A DNA stretch of 27,136 bases from CAYMAZ01 sp964428185 (GTDB taxonomy: Bacteria > Bacteroidota > Bacteroidia > Bacteroidales > DTU049): positions 1 to 27,136 of the forward strand of contig CAYRXH010000033.1 in assembly GCA_964428185.1 (NCBI GenBank), given 5' to 3'. The position numbers and the translations under genes were made by a program. Under the pieces are notes generated by a model. That model saw only the letters and a program-made list of their open reading frames with translations, had not been told where the DNA came from and did no database searches. This document shows positions 15,264-23,290 of the stretch, piece after piece; the stretch's first letter is position 1; each line of letters begins with the position of its first letter.

Positions 15264-16007
15264 TTATATCATATCATTCATCAGTGTGCATTTTTCTTTG
15301 AGCTGAATATAGCTTTTCATGCCCAGCGATTTTTTAAGCGACTGAATGTAAAACTGATTATGGGCATCACTGCCGGCAAAAGAATACATGCCATGTGAGA
15401 TTAGTTTTTCAGCCATAATTCTTGAGTTTCTATCATAAAACCCCGAAAGCGAAACAAGATTCAGCTGCAAAAGTAGCCCGCGATCATACAGATCTCTATA
15501 AGCATCAAAATTTCCCCAGAAATAGGCATACCGCTCAGGGTGAGCCAGAATAAGTGTATATCCCTGAGCCTGGAGGTCAAAAATGACAGTTTTATAATTG
15601 TATGGTGCGCTGTATTGTGAAAATTCAATCAGAAGATACTTCTGAGAGCCCATGGTCATCAGAGGCACTTTATCGCTGACCATTTGCATAAAGCGATCAT
15701 CAACAAAATATTCAGCAGCAGCTTCCAGAGTAATATTAAGATTTTCTTTGGTCAGAGCTTCTTTCACCTGAGCAAGACCATCCTGAATAATGCCGGGGTT
15801 GTTTTCATAGACTTCACAACGAATATGTGGTGTAGTAATAATTCTGGAATAACCCAGCAGAGAAAGCTCTTTAATCAGTGAAACAGCTTCATCAGCAGTT
15901 CCTACGCCATCATCAATTCCCGGAATCAAATGAGAATGGATATCTGTATGAAGCCCTGCACTGATGGTTTTACTCTCTTTTTTTCCAAAAAGACCAAAAA
16001 GCCCCAT
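15264..16007 (-). CDS. cpsB: YwqE/CpsB-type PHP-family tyrosine-protein phosphatase
   Basis: Metal-dependent phosphatase that dephosphorylates tyrosine kinases of the Wzc/CpsD type controlling capsule and exopolysaccharide export. The 247 residues hold the full PHP metal set: DIHSHLIPGIDDG (His 24 and 26), TTPH (His 61), AAAEYF (Glu 99), LAHPERY (His 156) and GSDAHN (Asp 214, His 216). Residues 1-15 are a short lead-in, MGLFGLFGKK, that may associate with the membrane. It is last in the eight-gene sugar-nucleotide operon, starting one base after the upstream stop, in keeping with a role in surface-polysaccharide control. Its expected BY-kinase/Wzc partner is not in the window. Confidence 0.92.
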   Translation of the reverse strand: MGLFGLFGKKESKTISAGLHTDIHSHLIPGIDDGVGTADEAVSLIKELSLLGYSRIITTPHIRCEVYENNPGIIQDGLAQVKEALTKENLNITLEAAAEYFVDDRFMQMVSDKVPLMTMGSQKYLLIEFSQYSAPYNYKTVIFDLQAQGYTLILAHPERYAYFWGNFDAYRDLYDRGLLLQLNLVSLSGFYDRNSRIMAEKLISHGMYSFAGSDAHNQFYIQSLKKSLGMKSYIQLKEKCTLMNDMI

Positions 16008-16008
16008 A

Positions 16009-16995
16009 TTATCTGGTTTTAAATGTTTTCAGTGTTTTCAGTATCCCATCTTCAATCAATACTGAGGGTTCGTAATCAATGAGAACTCTTGCTTTCTGGA
16101 TAGACGCTGAAGAACTAAAAATTTCACCCTTCCTTGGGGGTAGATAAACAGGTTGTAGATGAGATCCTGCAAACCTGGCAATTATTTCAAAGAGTTCATT
16201 AATACTTGTATTTCCTCCTGCACCAATGTTCATGATATTGCCAAAAATCTCCTTGTTATTGGAAAATGCAGCCTTAATATTTGCCTGTACTATATTATCC
16301 ACATAAGTGAAATCTCTGCTTTGCTTGCCGTCACCATAAATCACAGGGGACCTATTTTCTAGCAATGCTTTTATAAAAAGGGGAATAACAGCAGCGTATG
16401 GACCATCGGGGTTTTGCCGGGGGCCAAACACATTGAAATATCTCAGCCCCACAACTTTCAGTTCATATAATTCAGCAAAAACCAGGGAATAAATCTCATT
16501 CACTTTCTTGCTCACAGCATAGGGAGAGAGCGGCATTCCTGTTTTATCTTCAGTTTTAGGAATGCTGATATCATCACCATATACTGAAGATGAAGAAGCA
16601 TACACCAATCGCTGAACTTTTTTCTGAACACATGCCCACAAAATATTCAGATGGGCGGTAACATTGTTTGAATTGGTATTCAATGGCTGTTCAACTGATC
16701 TTGTAACACTACCCAATGCAGCCTGATGAAAAACGATATCTATATCTGAACATGCAATCATACAGTTTTGAGGATCCACAAGGTCAATCTGTTGAAACTG
16801 AAAATTGCTCTTTCCAACATGGTGTTTGATGTTATCATAAAAACCGGTGGACAGATTATCTGCCACCCGAACCATTCCGGCACCATTATCTATCAGATAA
16901 TCAACAACATGAGAGCCGATAAAGCCTGCCCCGCCCGTAACAAGAAACCTCATTTCGGATAGATCCTGATTATGAAACCGAGTGCTTTTCATCAT
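16009..16995 (-). CDS. tviC: TviC/WbpP-type UDP-N-acetylhexosamine 4-epimerase
   Basis: Extended short-chain dehydrogenase/reductase that inverts C4 of UDP-GlcNAc or of UDP-GlcNAcA (Vi antigen and P. aeruginosa O6 pathways). In 328 residues: NAD-binding GGAGFIG at 21-27, HQAALGSVTRS at 90-100 with the TviC/WbpP-like loop, Ser at 135-137 (ASSSSVYG), catalytic Tyr 159 and Lys 163 (YAVSK), and RYFNVFGPRQNPDGPYAAVI (185-204), close to the WbpP/TviC pattern. The ATG at 16995 overlaps the rfbB stop (ATGA), supporting this start; MRFLVTGG at 16953 is the alternative. True substrate (free UDP-HexNAc or its uronic acid) is not decided by sequence reading. The tviB-like dehydrogenase three genes upstream makes the uronic acid possible. 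Confidence 0.85.
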   Translation of the reverse strand: MMKSTRFHNQDLSEMRFLVTGGAGFIGSHVVDYLIDNGAGMVRVADNLSTGFYDNIKHHVGKSNFQFQQIDLVDPQNCMIACSDIDIVFHQAALGSVTRSVEQPLNTNSNNVTAHLNILWACVQKKVQRLVYASSSSVYGDDISIPKTEDKTGMPLSPYAVSKKVNEIYSLVFAELYELKVVGLRYFNVFGPRQNPDGPYAAVIPLFIKALLENRSPVIYGDGKQSRDFTYVDNIVQANIKAAFSNNKEIFGNIMNIGAGGNTSINELFEIIARFAGSHLQPVYLPPRKGEIFSSSASIQKARVLIDYEPSVLIEDGILKTLKTFKTR

Positions 16996-18056
16996 CGCTG
17001 ATTGTACATTTTATCATAATACTTCATATATTCACCGCTGGTCACATTATCAAGCCAGCTGCGATTGTCAAGATACCATTGAGCAGTTTGTTCTAAGCCT
17101 TCGGAAAACTCAACCTCCGGTTTCCATCCTAGCTCTGAAGCAATTTTTCCTGTGTGTATTGCATATCTCAGATCATGTCCTGCTCTATCAGTCACATAAG
17201 TTATCAGTTGTTCTGATTCTCCAGAATTTCTTCCAAGTTTGTGGTCCATAATGCGGCATAGTTCTCTGACCAGAGCAATGTTTTGCCACTCATTGTTTCC
17301 TCCTACACAGTATGTTTCTCCCCTTTGTCCGTTATGAAAAATCTGATCAATTGCCTTCACATGATCAACCACATACAGCCAGTCTCTCACATTTTCACCC
17401 TTTCCATAAACAGGAAGTTTTTTTCTGTGAATGATATTATTTATCATAAGTGGCAGAAGTTTTTCTGGAAACTGGTACGGACCGTAGTTGTTTGAGCAGT
17501 TTGAAATGACAATGGGCATCTTATAAGTATGAAAATAGGCTCTGACAAAGTGATCGCTTGACGCCTTGGATGCAGAGTAGGGACTTCGGGGATCATAGGG
17601 GGTTTCTTCTGTAAAAAAGCCATCATCTCCAAGACTCCCAAACACTTCATCTGTTGAAACATGATAAAACAACTTGTTCCCCATGTTTTCTGTCCAGTAT
17701 TTCCTTGCAACATTCAGCAATGTGCATGTGCCCAATACATTTGTCTGAACAAACTCAAGAGGGTTGAGAATGGATCTGTCCACATGAGATTCGGCTGCAA
17801 GGTGAATAACAGCCTCAGGTTTGTATGTTGAAAATAGCTGATTCAGAAGTTCAGAATCAAGAATATCTCCTTTTACAAATGAATAATTAAGTTCATTTTC
17901 TATGTCCTTCAGATTTTCCAAATTTCCGGCATATGTCAGCTTATCGAGGTTGATGATATGATATTCAGGATATTTTCTGACAAAATGCTGAACAAGATGA
18001 GAGCCGATGAAACCTGCTCCTCCTGTAATCAGAATCCGTTTTTTAAATTTTTTCAT
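16992..18056 (-). CDS. rfbB: dTDP-glucose 4,6-dehydratase
   Basis: RmlB converts dTDP-glucose to dTDP-4-keto-6-deoxyglucose, the precursor of rhamnose and many deoxysugars. The 354 residues carry GGAGFIG at 12-18, AAESHVDRS (88-95), the dehydratase triad STDEVFG with Thr 135, Asp 136, Glu 137, catalytic Tyr 160 and Lys 164 (YSASKASSD), and the RmlB signature SNNYGPYQFPEKLLP. Length is standard. It starts three bases after galE ends and its stop overlaps the tviC-like start by 4 bases. No rfbA, rfbC or rfbD is near, so dTDP-glucose supply and later steps must be encoded elsewhere. Confidence 0.96.
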   Translation of the reverse strand: MKKFKKRILITGGAGFIGSHLVQHFVRKYPEYHIINLDKLTYAGNLENLKDIENELNYSFVKGDILDSELLNQLFSTYKPEAVIHLAAESHVDRSILNPLEFVQTNVLGTCTLLNVARKYWTENMGNKLFYHVSTDEVFGSLGDDGFFTEETPYDPRSPYSASKASSDHFVRAYFHTYKMPIVISNCSNNYGPYQFPEKLLPLMINNIIHRKKLPVYGKGENVRDWLYVVDHVKAIDQIFHNGQRGETYCVGGNNEWQNIALVRELCRIMDHKLGRNSGESEQLITYVTDRAGHDLRYAIHTGKIASELGWKPEVEFSEGLEQTAQWYLDNRSWLDNVTSGEYMKYYDKMYNQR

Positions 18057-18059
18057 TGC

Positions 18060-19103
18060 TTATTTGTTAAAATCATTACTTCTTCTGTAAAATTGCTCCC
18101 ATTTCCAGGCATCTCTCAACATGTCCTCAAGAGAACGTTTTGCCTTCCATCCCAGTACTTTGCTTGCCTTCGAAGGATCTGCCCAAATCTGCTCAACATC
18201 TCCCAATCTTCTTTCTGTGATGCGATAAGGAATTTTTACCCCATTGACTTTCTGAAAAGTATTCACAATTTCCAGAACGCTGTATCCTCTGCCGGTTCCC
18301 AGATTGAATACTTCAAAACATGATTTTTTTTTGGTGTTCTCAGAATAATCAAGTGCATTGATGTGAGCCTCTGCCAAATCTTCAACATGTATGTAGTCTC
18401 TAATCGCCGTTCCATCAGGAGTTTGATAATCACCACCAAAAATCTGAAGTTGTTGTTGAATACCAATTGCAGTTTGGGTCAGAAATGGTAAAAGATTGTT
18501 GGGAATACCAACAGGCAACTCACCGATTAAGCCGCTTGGATGTGCTCCGATGGGATTGAAATATCTCAAAGAAACAACATGAAAGTTGTGATTGACTGAA
18601 CAAAAATCCCTGAGTATTTCTTCGCATATCTTTTTCGTATTTCCATAGGGAGACCATGCTTGCTGAACAGGAGACAACTCGCTGACAGGCAATGATGATG
18701 GTTGCCCGTAAACTGTGCATGATGAAGAGAAAACAAATGATCGAACATTGTGAGAGACAGCTTCCTGAAGAACATTTACAAGTGCATTCAGGTTGTTTCT
18801 GTAATATTTCAAAGGCTCAAGTACAGATTCACCAACAGATTTAAATGCAGCAAAGTGAATTATTCCACTGATATCGGGATGGGCACTGAAAAGACTTTTG
18901 ACAGCACAAGGATCACACAGTTCAGTGTTTACAAAAACAGGTCTTTTACCGGTAATTTTCTCTATCCGTTCATTGACATCCTCATAACTGTTTGAAAGAT
19001 TGTCAGCGCTGACTACCTCATCCCCATTCTCAAGCATTCTGCACACTGTATGTGAGCCAATATATCCTGTACCTCCGGTGATTAGTATTTTTCTCTTATT
19101 CAT
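18060..19103 (-). CDS. galE: UDP-glucose 4-epimerase
   Basis: NAD-dependent enzyme interconverting UDP-glucose and UDP-galactose (possibly also the N-acetyl forms), supplying galactose units for surface glycans. The 347-residue product has GGTGYIGSHT (10-19), FAAFKSVGESV (84-94), the catalytic SSSCTVYG (127-133) and YGNTK (Tyr 153, Lys 157), RYFNPIGAHPSG, and RDYIHVEDLAEAH. All active-site residues of GalE are in place. The start overlaps the stop of the upstream dehydrogenase by one base. It is one of three SDR-family sugar-nucleotide enzymes in a row here; they are distinct subfamilies and not recent duplicates. Confidence 0.96.
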   Translation of the reverse strand: MNKRKILITGGTGYIGSHTVCRMLENGDEVVSADNLSNSYEDVNERIEKITGKRPVFVNTELCDPCAVKSLFSAHPDISGIIHFAAFKSVGESVLEPLKYYRNNLNALVNVLQEAVSHNVRSFVFSSSCTVYGQPSSLPVSELSPVQQAWSPYGNTKKICEEILRDFCSVNHNFHVVSLRYFNPIGAHPSGLIGELPVGIPNNLLPFLTQTAIGIQQQLQIFGGDYQTPDGTAIRDYIHVEDLAEAHINALDYSENTKKKSCFEVFNLGTGRGYSVLEIVNTFQKVNGVKIPYRITERRLGDVEQIWADPSKASKVLGWKAKRSLEDMLRDAWKWEQFYRRSNDFNK

Positions 19104-20398
19104 TACAAGCTCCAGTATGTCAGTGTTTTGATTTTATTCCTGAAAATCCCTTTAATGTCAAATAATATTCCTTTTCCATCCTTTTTCATCAGTTCCAGAA
19201 GTTTGGTTTCATCCCATCCTTCAAATTCTTTGTGCATAACCGCTACAATGACAGCATCGTATTCAGAATCAGGTTTTTCAATGATTGGAAATCCATATTC
19301 ATGCTGCACTTCATCATAATCAGCGTTGGGGTCGTAAACATCCACTTTTACACCGTATGTCTGCAGTTCATATACAACATCGGCAACTTTTGAGTTTCTG
19401 ATATCTTTCACATTTTCCTTAAAAGTGATACCCATCACCAATGCTTTGGTCTGAAGTATGTTTTTTCCTGTGGAAATGAGTTTCTTCACCAGTTGTTTTG
19501 CCACATAAAATCCCATTGAGTCGTTTACAAACCGTCCGGATTTGATAATCTGCGGATGATATCTGTATTCTTGAGCTTTAAAAGCAAGATAGTACGGATC
19601 AACTCCGATGCAATGACCGCCAACCAGACCTGGTTGAAATTTCAAAAAATTCCATTTGGTTCCAGCAGCTTCAAGCACATCAAAAGTATTGATTCCCATT
19701 CGGTTAAAAATAATTGACAGTTCATTCATCAATGCAATATTCACATCCCTCTGGGTATTTTCTATGATTTTTGCAGCTTCGGCAACCTTGATTGAGGGGG
19801 AGCGATGCACTCCGGCCTCAATTACAAGTTCATACACCTGAGCTATCGTTTTCAGGGTTTCTTCATCACACCCAGAAACTATTTTCACTGTGTTTTCCAG
19901 TGTATGCACCTTATCGCCAGGATTGATGCGTTCGGGAGAATACCCCACTTTAAAATCTTTTGGATATTTCAACCCGGAATATTTTTCAAGCACAGGAACA
20001 CAATCTTCTTCTGTTGCCCCAGGATATACTGTCGATTCATAAACAACGATGTCTCCCTTTTTTAACACCTTGCCAAGGGTTTCAGAGGCCCTGATGAGTG
20101 GAGTAAGGTCAGGAAGATTGTGTTTGTTGATCGGAGTAGGTACTGCCACAATGTGAAAACAGGCTTTGCTTATGTCTTCCGGATTGGCTGTAAATTCAAT
20201 GTCGCAACCCTGAAAGCCGGAGGCCGGGATCTCATTGCTGGGATCTATATGGTCTTTCATCATAGCAACTCGATCGGCCTTGATGTCAAAACCAAGGACA
20301 GAAATTTTCCGTGCAAAACCAAGTGCAATTGGAAGACCCACATAGCCAAGTCCAATCACTGATACTTTTTTCTGTTTACTGATAATCTGAGTATACAT
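19103..20398 (-). CDS. tviB: UDP-N-acetylhexosamine 6-dehydrogenase (TviB/WbpO type)
   Basis: NAD-dependent four-electron oxidation of UDP-GlcNAc or UDP-GalNAc at C6 to the uronic acid. In 431 residues: GLGYVGLP (16-23), VPTPIN (86-91), YESTVYPGATEED (120-132), GYSPERINPGD (152-162), Lys 210 (AEAAKIIENTQRD), and catalytic Cys 263 in GLVGGHCIGVDPYYL. The GTKWNFLKFQPGLVGGHC wording resembles TviB/WbpO more than WbpA, whose equivalent reads GPGLGGHCIPIDP. It lies 8 bases after the wbpB-like gene and overlaps galE by one base. Its product, UDP-GlcNAcA if it acts like TviB, is the substrate that the three upstream enzymes need, and could also be 4-epimerised by the tviC-like enzyme. Confidence 0.9.
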   Translation of the reverse strand: MYTQIISKQKKVSVIGLGYVGLPIALGFARKISVLGFDIKADRVAMMKDHIDPSNEIPASGFQGCDIEFTANPEDISKACFHIVAVPTPINKHNLPDLTPLIRASETLGKVLKKGDIVVYESTVYPGATEEDCVPVLEKYSGLKYPKDFKVGYSPERINPGDKVHTLENTVKIVSGCDEETLKTIAQVYELVIEAGVHRSPSIKVAEAAKIIENTQRDVNIALMNELSIIFNRMGINTFDVLEAAGTKWNFLKFQPGLVGGHCIGVDPYYLAFKAQEYRYHPQIIKSGRFVNDSMGFYVAKQLVKKLISTGKNILQTKALVMGITFKENVKDIRNSKVADVVYELQTYGVKVDVYDPNADYDEVQHEYGFPIIEKPDSEYDAVIVAVMHKEFEGWDETKLLELMKKDGKGILFDIKGIFRNKIKTLTYWSL

Positions 20399-20406
20399 AA
20401 GTATAA

Positions 20407-21357
20407 TTAACGTTTTATAAGTTGTTGAACATAAGGATGATAATCGCTTTTGGGAGAAATCACTGATGCATTTCTGATTTCATGAGCTACTACTACTGAT
20501 TTCATTGCTTCAGACACCCTGAACCCTTGACCGGCCAGAATTTCCCTGTAACTGATTGTATGCAAATCAGTAAATCCATCTGAAAACTCAATTTCTTCAT
20601 TTTGAATTGTTATGGAGCGATATGTTCGCTTTCCGGACTTTTTCAGATCTGAGGGCACATCGTCAGCATTGACACTGAGAAACCATCTGACTCTTGCATG
20701 TTCGAGCTCCATAATGCCTGCAGTTCTTTGATGATCAGACAAATGTACTTCGCAGGATTGCAGTTCGCCAAATATCCACACCAGCATATCAAAAAAGTGA
20801 ATTCCTATGTTTGTGGCAATACCTCCTGATTTGGCAGTGTCGCCCTTCCATGAAAAATGATACCAGTTTCCCCGTCCGGTGATATAGGTGAGGTCGATGT
20901 CATATTTTTTTTCAGTGCGATGTTGATCAACTGCTCGCTTGAGATTCACAATCGATTCATGATGACGGAGCTGAAGGATGGTGTATATGTTCTTTCCGGT
21001 TTCCTTTTCAAGTTCTGCAAGCGATGAAACATTCCATGGATTAAGTACCACAGGTTTTTCACAAATCGCATTAGCATCGTTTCTGATTGAGAGTCTGATG
21101 TGAGCGTCGTGAAGAAAATTAGGACTGCAGATACTCACATAGTCCACTTTTTTTCCTGGCAGTCGTCTCAGCTTATCAAGATGTCTGTCAAAGCGTTCGG
21201 GTTCAATGAAGAAATCAGCTTCAGGAAAAAAATTGTCAATAATGCCAACACTGTCATTTTTGTCAAGCGCCGCAACAAGCACATTGCCTGTCTCTTTGAT
21301 GGCCTTCATGTGTCGGGGAGCTATAAATCCCGCTGCACCGATGAGTGCAAAATTCAT
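20407..21357 (-). CDS. wbpB: WbpB/WlbA-type UDP-GlcNAcA 3-dehydrogenase (Gfo/Idh/MocA family)
   Basis: NAD-dependent oxidation of UDP-2-acetamido-2-deoxy-glucuronate at C3; in studied relatives the bound NADH is recycled by 2-oxoglutarate and the step is coupled to the WbpE transaminase. The 316 residues begin MNFALIGAAGFIAPRHMKAI (nucleotide fold), include LDKNDSVGIIDNFFPEADFF, the family motif CEKP (99-102, catalytic Lys 101), LNPWNV, GRGNWYHFSWKGD (161-173) and GGIATNIGIHFFDMLVWIFG (178-197) with His 187. These are close to WlbA/WbpB and unlike generic Gfo/Idh members. The start overlaps the acetyltransferase stop (ATGA). Confidence 0.93.
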   Translation of the reverse strand: MNFALIGAAGFIAPRHMKAIKETGNVLVAALDKNDSVGIIDNFFPEADFFIEPERFDRHLDKLRRLPGKKVDYVSICSPNFLHDAHIRLSIRNDANAICEKPVVLNPWNVSSLAELEKETGKNIYTILQLRHHESIVNLKRAVDQHRTEKKYDIDLTYITGRGNWYHFSWKGDTAKSGGIATNIGIHFFDMLVWIFGELQSCEVHLSDHQRTAGIMELEHARVRWFLSVNADDVPSDLKKSGKRTYRSITIQNEEIEFSDGFTDLHTISYREILAGQGFRVSEAMKSVVVAHEIRNASVISPKSDYHPYVQQLIKR

Positions 21358-21932
21358 AGTTTTTCTACTTTATTGTCAATAATTTTATATTTTTCTCCGC
21401 TTTCAGGACAAACAGCAATTCCGTCCTTACCAAAATGCAGCCGGTGGCCGAATTCACTCATCCAGCCTACATGCCTGCCCGGATTTCCTATAACAAGAGA
21501 ATAGTCAGCAACATCTTTGGTGACAACTGCACCTGCCCCGATAAAAGAAAATCTGCCGAGAGTGATTCCGCAAACAATGGTTGCATTAGCCCCGATACTT
21601 GCGCCTCTTTTTACAATGGTTTTCATGTATTCACTCTTTCTGACCACTGCACTGCGAGGATTTATAATATTGGTGAAGACCATCGAAGGTCCCAGAAAAA
21701 CATCATCCTCACAAATGACACCCGTATAGACAGACACATTATTCTGAATTTTAACGTTGTTGCCAAGAACCACGTCGGGTGAAACAACAACATTTTGTCC
21801 GATATTACAGTTTTTTCCAATCACGCAGTTGGGCATGATGTGAGAAAAGTGCCAAATTTTTGTACCGTTGCCGATGGTACATCCGGGATCAATGACTGCT
21901 GTTTCGTGTGAGAAATACTCTTTTTCTTTCAT
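21354..21932 (-). CDS. wbpD: WbpD/WlbB-type UDP-GlcNAc3NA N-acetyltransferase
   Basis: Left-handed beta-helix acetyltransferase that acetylates the 3-amino group of UDP-2-acetamido-3-amino-2,3-dideoxy-glucuronate. In 192 residues the hexapeptide repeats run from about 12 to 150 (CTIGNG, CVIGKN, CNIGQN, VVLGNN and similar). The IWHFSH segment (26-31) holds a candidate catalytic His. The extended loop TNIINPRSAVVRKSEY (87-102) and the end GNPGRHVGWMSEFGHRL match WbpD/WlbB. The C-terminal piece (CPESGEKYKI, 175-184) is a short extra domain seen in relatives. It is placed four bases after the aminotransferase and overlaps the wbpB-like start by four bases. Confidence 0.92.
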   Translation of the reverse strand: MKEKEYFSHETAVIDPGCTIGNGTKIWHFSHIMPNCVIGKNCNIGQNVVVSPDVVLGNNVKIQNNVSVYTGVICEDDVFLGPSMVFTNIINPRSAVVRKSEYMKTIVKRGASIGANATIVCGITLGRFSFIGAGAVVTKDVADYSLVIGNPGRHVGWMSEFGHRLHFGKDGIAVCPESGEKYKIIDNKVEKL

Positions 21933-21936
21933 TGGC

Positions 21937-23064
21937 TTATTTTAAAAATTCAAGAATTGAAGTGCAGATATAATCAAGCTGCTCCTGAGTGAGTTCAGTG
22001 TGCATGGGCAGAGAAAATACAGTTCGTGAAAGTTCTTCGGTAATGGGCAGATCTCCCTCCCGGTATCCATGATGCATGTATGCTTTCTGAAGATGGAGAG
22101 GTACTGGATAGTATATCATTGCGGGGATTTGTCTGTCTGCCAGATATTTTATCAGTTCGTCTCTGCTGAAGCCATCGGCAATAAGTGTATATTGATGAAA
22201 AACATGAGTCGTATATGCTGCGGTAACAGGGGTTTTAATTCCAGGATGTGTTCCCAGCCTTTCAGAATAATATGACGCGGCTTTATTCCGGGCAGCAGCA
22301 TATTCATCAAGGTGTTTCAGTTTCACATCCAGTATGGCAGCCTGAATACTGTCAAGCCGAGAATTCACTCCAACCATATCATGATAATATCTAACCACCA
22401 TCCCATGATTGACAATATACCTCATGTCAGCAGCCAGTTTGTCATCGTTTGTAAAAATGGCACCACCGTCACCATAGGCTCCCAGATTTTTTGAAGGGAA
22501 AAATGAGGTGCAGCCGATATGTCCCATAGTACCGGCTTTTTTGCGGCTTCCGTCTTTAAATATAAAGTCAGCACCAATGGCCTGACAGGTGTCTTCAATC
22601 ACATACAGATTGCTCTCTTCAGCGATTTGTATAATGGCTTCCATATCGGCACACTGTCCGAAAAGATGAACAGGAAGAATTACCCTTGTTCTTGGAGTAA
22701 TTGCTTTGCGCAATTGGTTGATATCCATATTGAAAGTGCGTGGATCCACATCCACCATCACAGGTTTCAGTTTCAAAAGTTCAATGACCTCAACGGTGGC
22801 CACAAAAGTGAAGGATGTCGTGATCACTTCATCTCCGGGTTGAAGATTGAGAGCCATTAGAGCAATTTGCAATGCGTCAGTGCCGTTGGCACAGGGAATA
22901 ACGTGCTTACAGTCAAGGTAAGTTTCAAGATTTTTCTGAAATTGATGAACAGCAGGGCCGTTGATAAATGCAGTAGTATCAATCACTTCCATAACAGCAG
23001 CATCCACTTCGGCTTTAATTTTCAGGTATTGCCGACGAAGGTCAACCATTTTAATAGCATCCAT
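21937..23064 (-). CDS. wbpE: WbpE/WlbC-type PLP aminotransferase (DegT/DnrJ/EryC1 family)
   Basis: Transaminates the 3-keto sugar made by WbpB to the 3-amino sugar with glutamate as donor. The 375-residue fold-type I enzyme has NGTDALQIAL (60-69), the PLP-phosphate and pyridine contacts, Asp 158 (IEDTCQAIGA) and the Schiff-base Lys 192 in SFFPSKNLGAYGDGG. The C-terminal part has YHDMVGVNSRLDSIQAAIL (224-242). Length is a little above the P. aeruginosa enzyme. It is the first gene of the eight-gene operon, behind a good Bacteroidota promoter match, and the three following steps sit directly downstream. Confidence 0.92.
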   Translation of the reverse strand: MDAIKMVDLRRQYLKIKAEVDAAVMEVIDTTAFINGPAVHQFQKNLETYLDCKHVIPCANGTDALQIALMALNLQPGDEVITTSFTFVATVEVIELLKLKPVMVDVDPRTFNMDINQLRKAITPRTRVILPVHLFGQCADMEAIIQIAEESNLYVIEDTCQAIGADFIFKDGSRKKAGTMGHIGCTSFFPSKNLGAYGDGGAIFTNDDKLAADMRYIVNHGMVVRYYHDMVGVNSRLDSIQAAILDVKLKHLDEYAAARNKAASYYSERLGTHPGIKTPVTAAYTTHVFHQYTLIADGFSRDELIKYLADRQIPAMIYYPVPLHLQKAYMHHGYREGDLPITEELSRTVFSLPMHTELTQEQLDYICTSILEFLK

Positions 23065-23089
23065 AAGTTCTGTTTAGTTGTATTGGCAG

Positions 23090-23119
23090 CAAAATTACAA
23101 AAAAGCTTTTCTTTTGCAA
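23090..23119 (-). promoter_or_regulatory. Candidate promoter of the polysaccharide-precursor operon
   Basis: On the minus strand TTG (23119-23117) is followed after 19 bases by TAATTTTG (23097-23090). This matches the Bacteroidota -33/-7 pattern at the proper spacing. The start of transcription would lie about 20 bases upstream of the wbpE ATG at 23064. No invertible repeats flank it, so phase variation of the promoter is not indicated. Confidence 0.6.
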
Positions 23120-23236
23120 TAAATTAAATCAATGTATAAAATGCATTGGGAGTATAAATTATTCCGTACATTTGAATTCTGATCTTTCAAAATCAGGTTT
23201 TTGCCATCCCGAAGAACTGTTTTGCCAACTGAAGGC

Positions 23237-23265
23237 TTGCAAAAATATTATGTTTTATAGTTTTG
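23237..23265 (+). promoter_or_regulatory. Candidate promoter of the DUF4139 gene
   Basis: TTG at 23237-23239 and TAGTTTTG at 23258-23265 are separated by 18 bases, one short of the usual 19-21. The -7 box ends 25 bases before the ATG at 23291. The rest of the divergent interval 23120-23236 is AT-rich with no further element recognised. Confidence 0.5.
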
Positions 23266-23290
23266 AAACAAATTTTAAAAACAATATACC

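Noticed and set aside
15198..15398. 66-codon plus-strand frame overlapping the end of the cpsB-like gene
   Set aside because: More than half is antisense to a confident gene and the rest is AT-rich spacer.
16009..19103. Recent tandem duplication of three SDR genes
   Set aside because: galE, rfbB and the tviC-like gene share only the fold motifs; each has its own subfamily signatures, so they are old paralogues brought together in an operon.
21100..21504. 134-codon plus-strand frame opposite wbpB/wbpD
   Set aside because: It is antisense to two strongly recognised genes that overlap by 4 bases; the translation has no domain-like features.
23065..23290. Invertible promoter for phase variation of the polysaccharide operon
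   Set aside because: No inverted repeats flank the promoter and no invertase gene is near.
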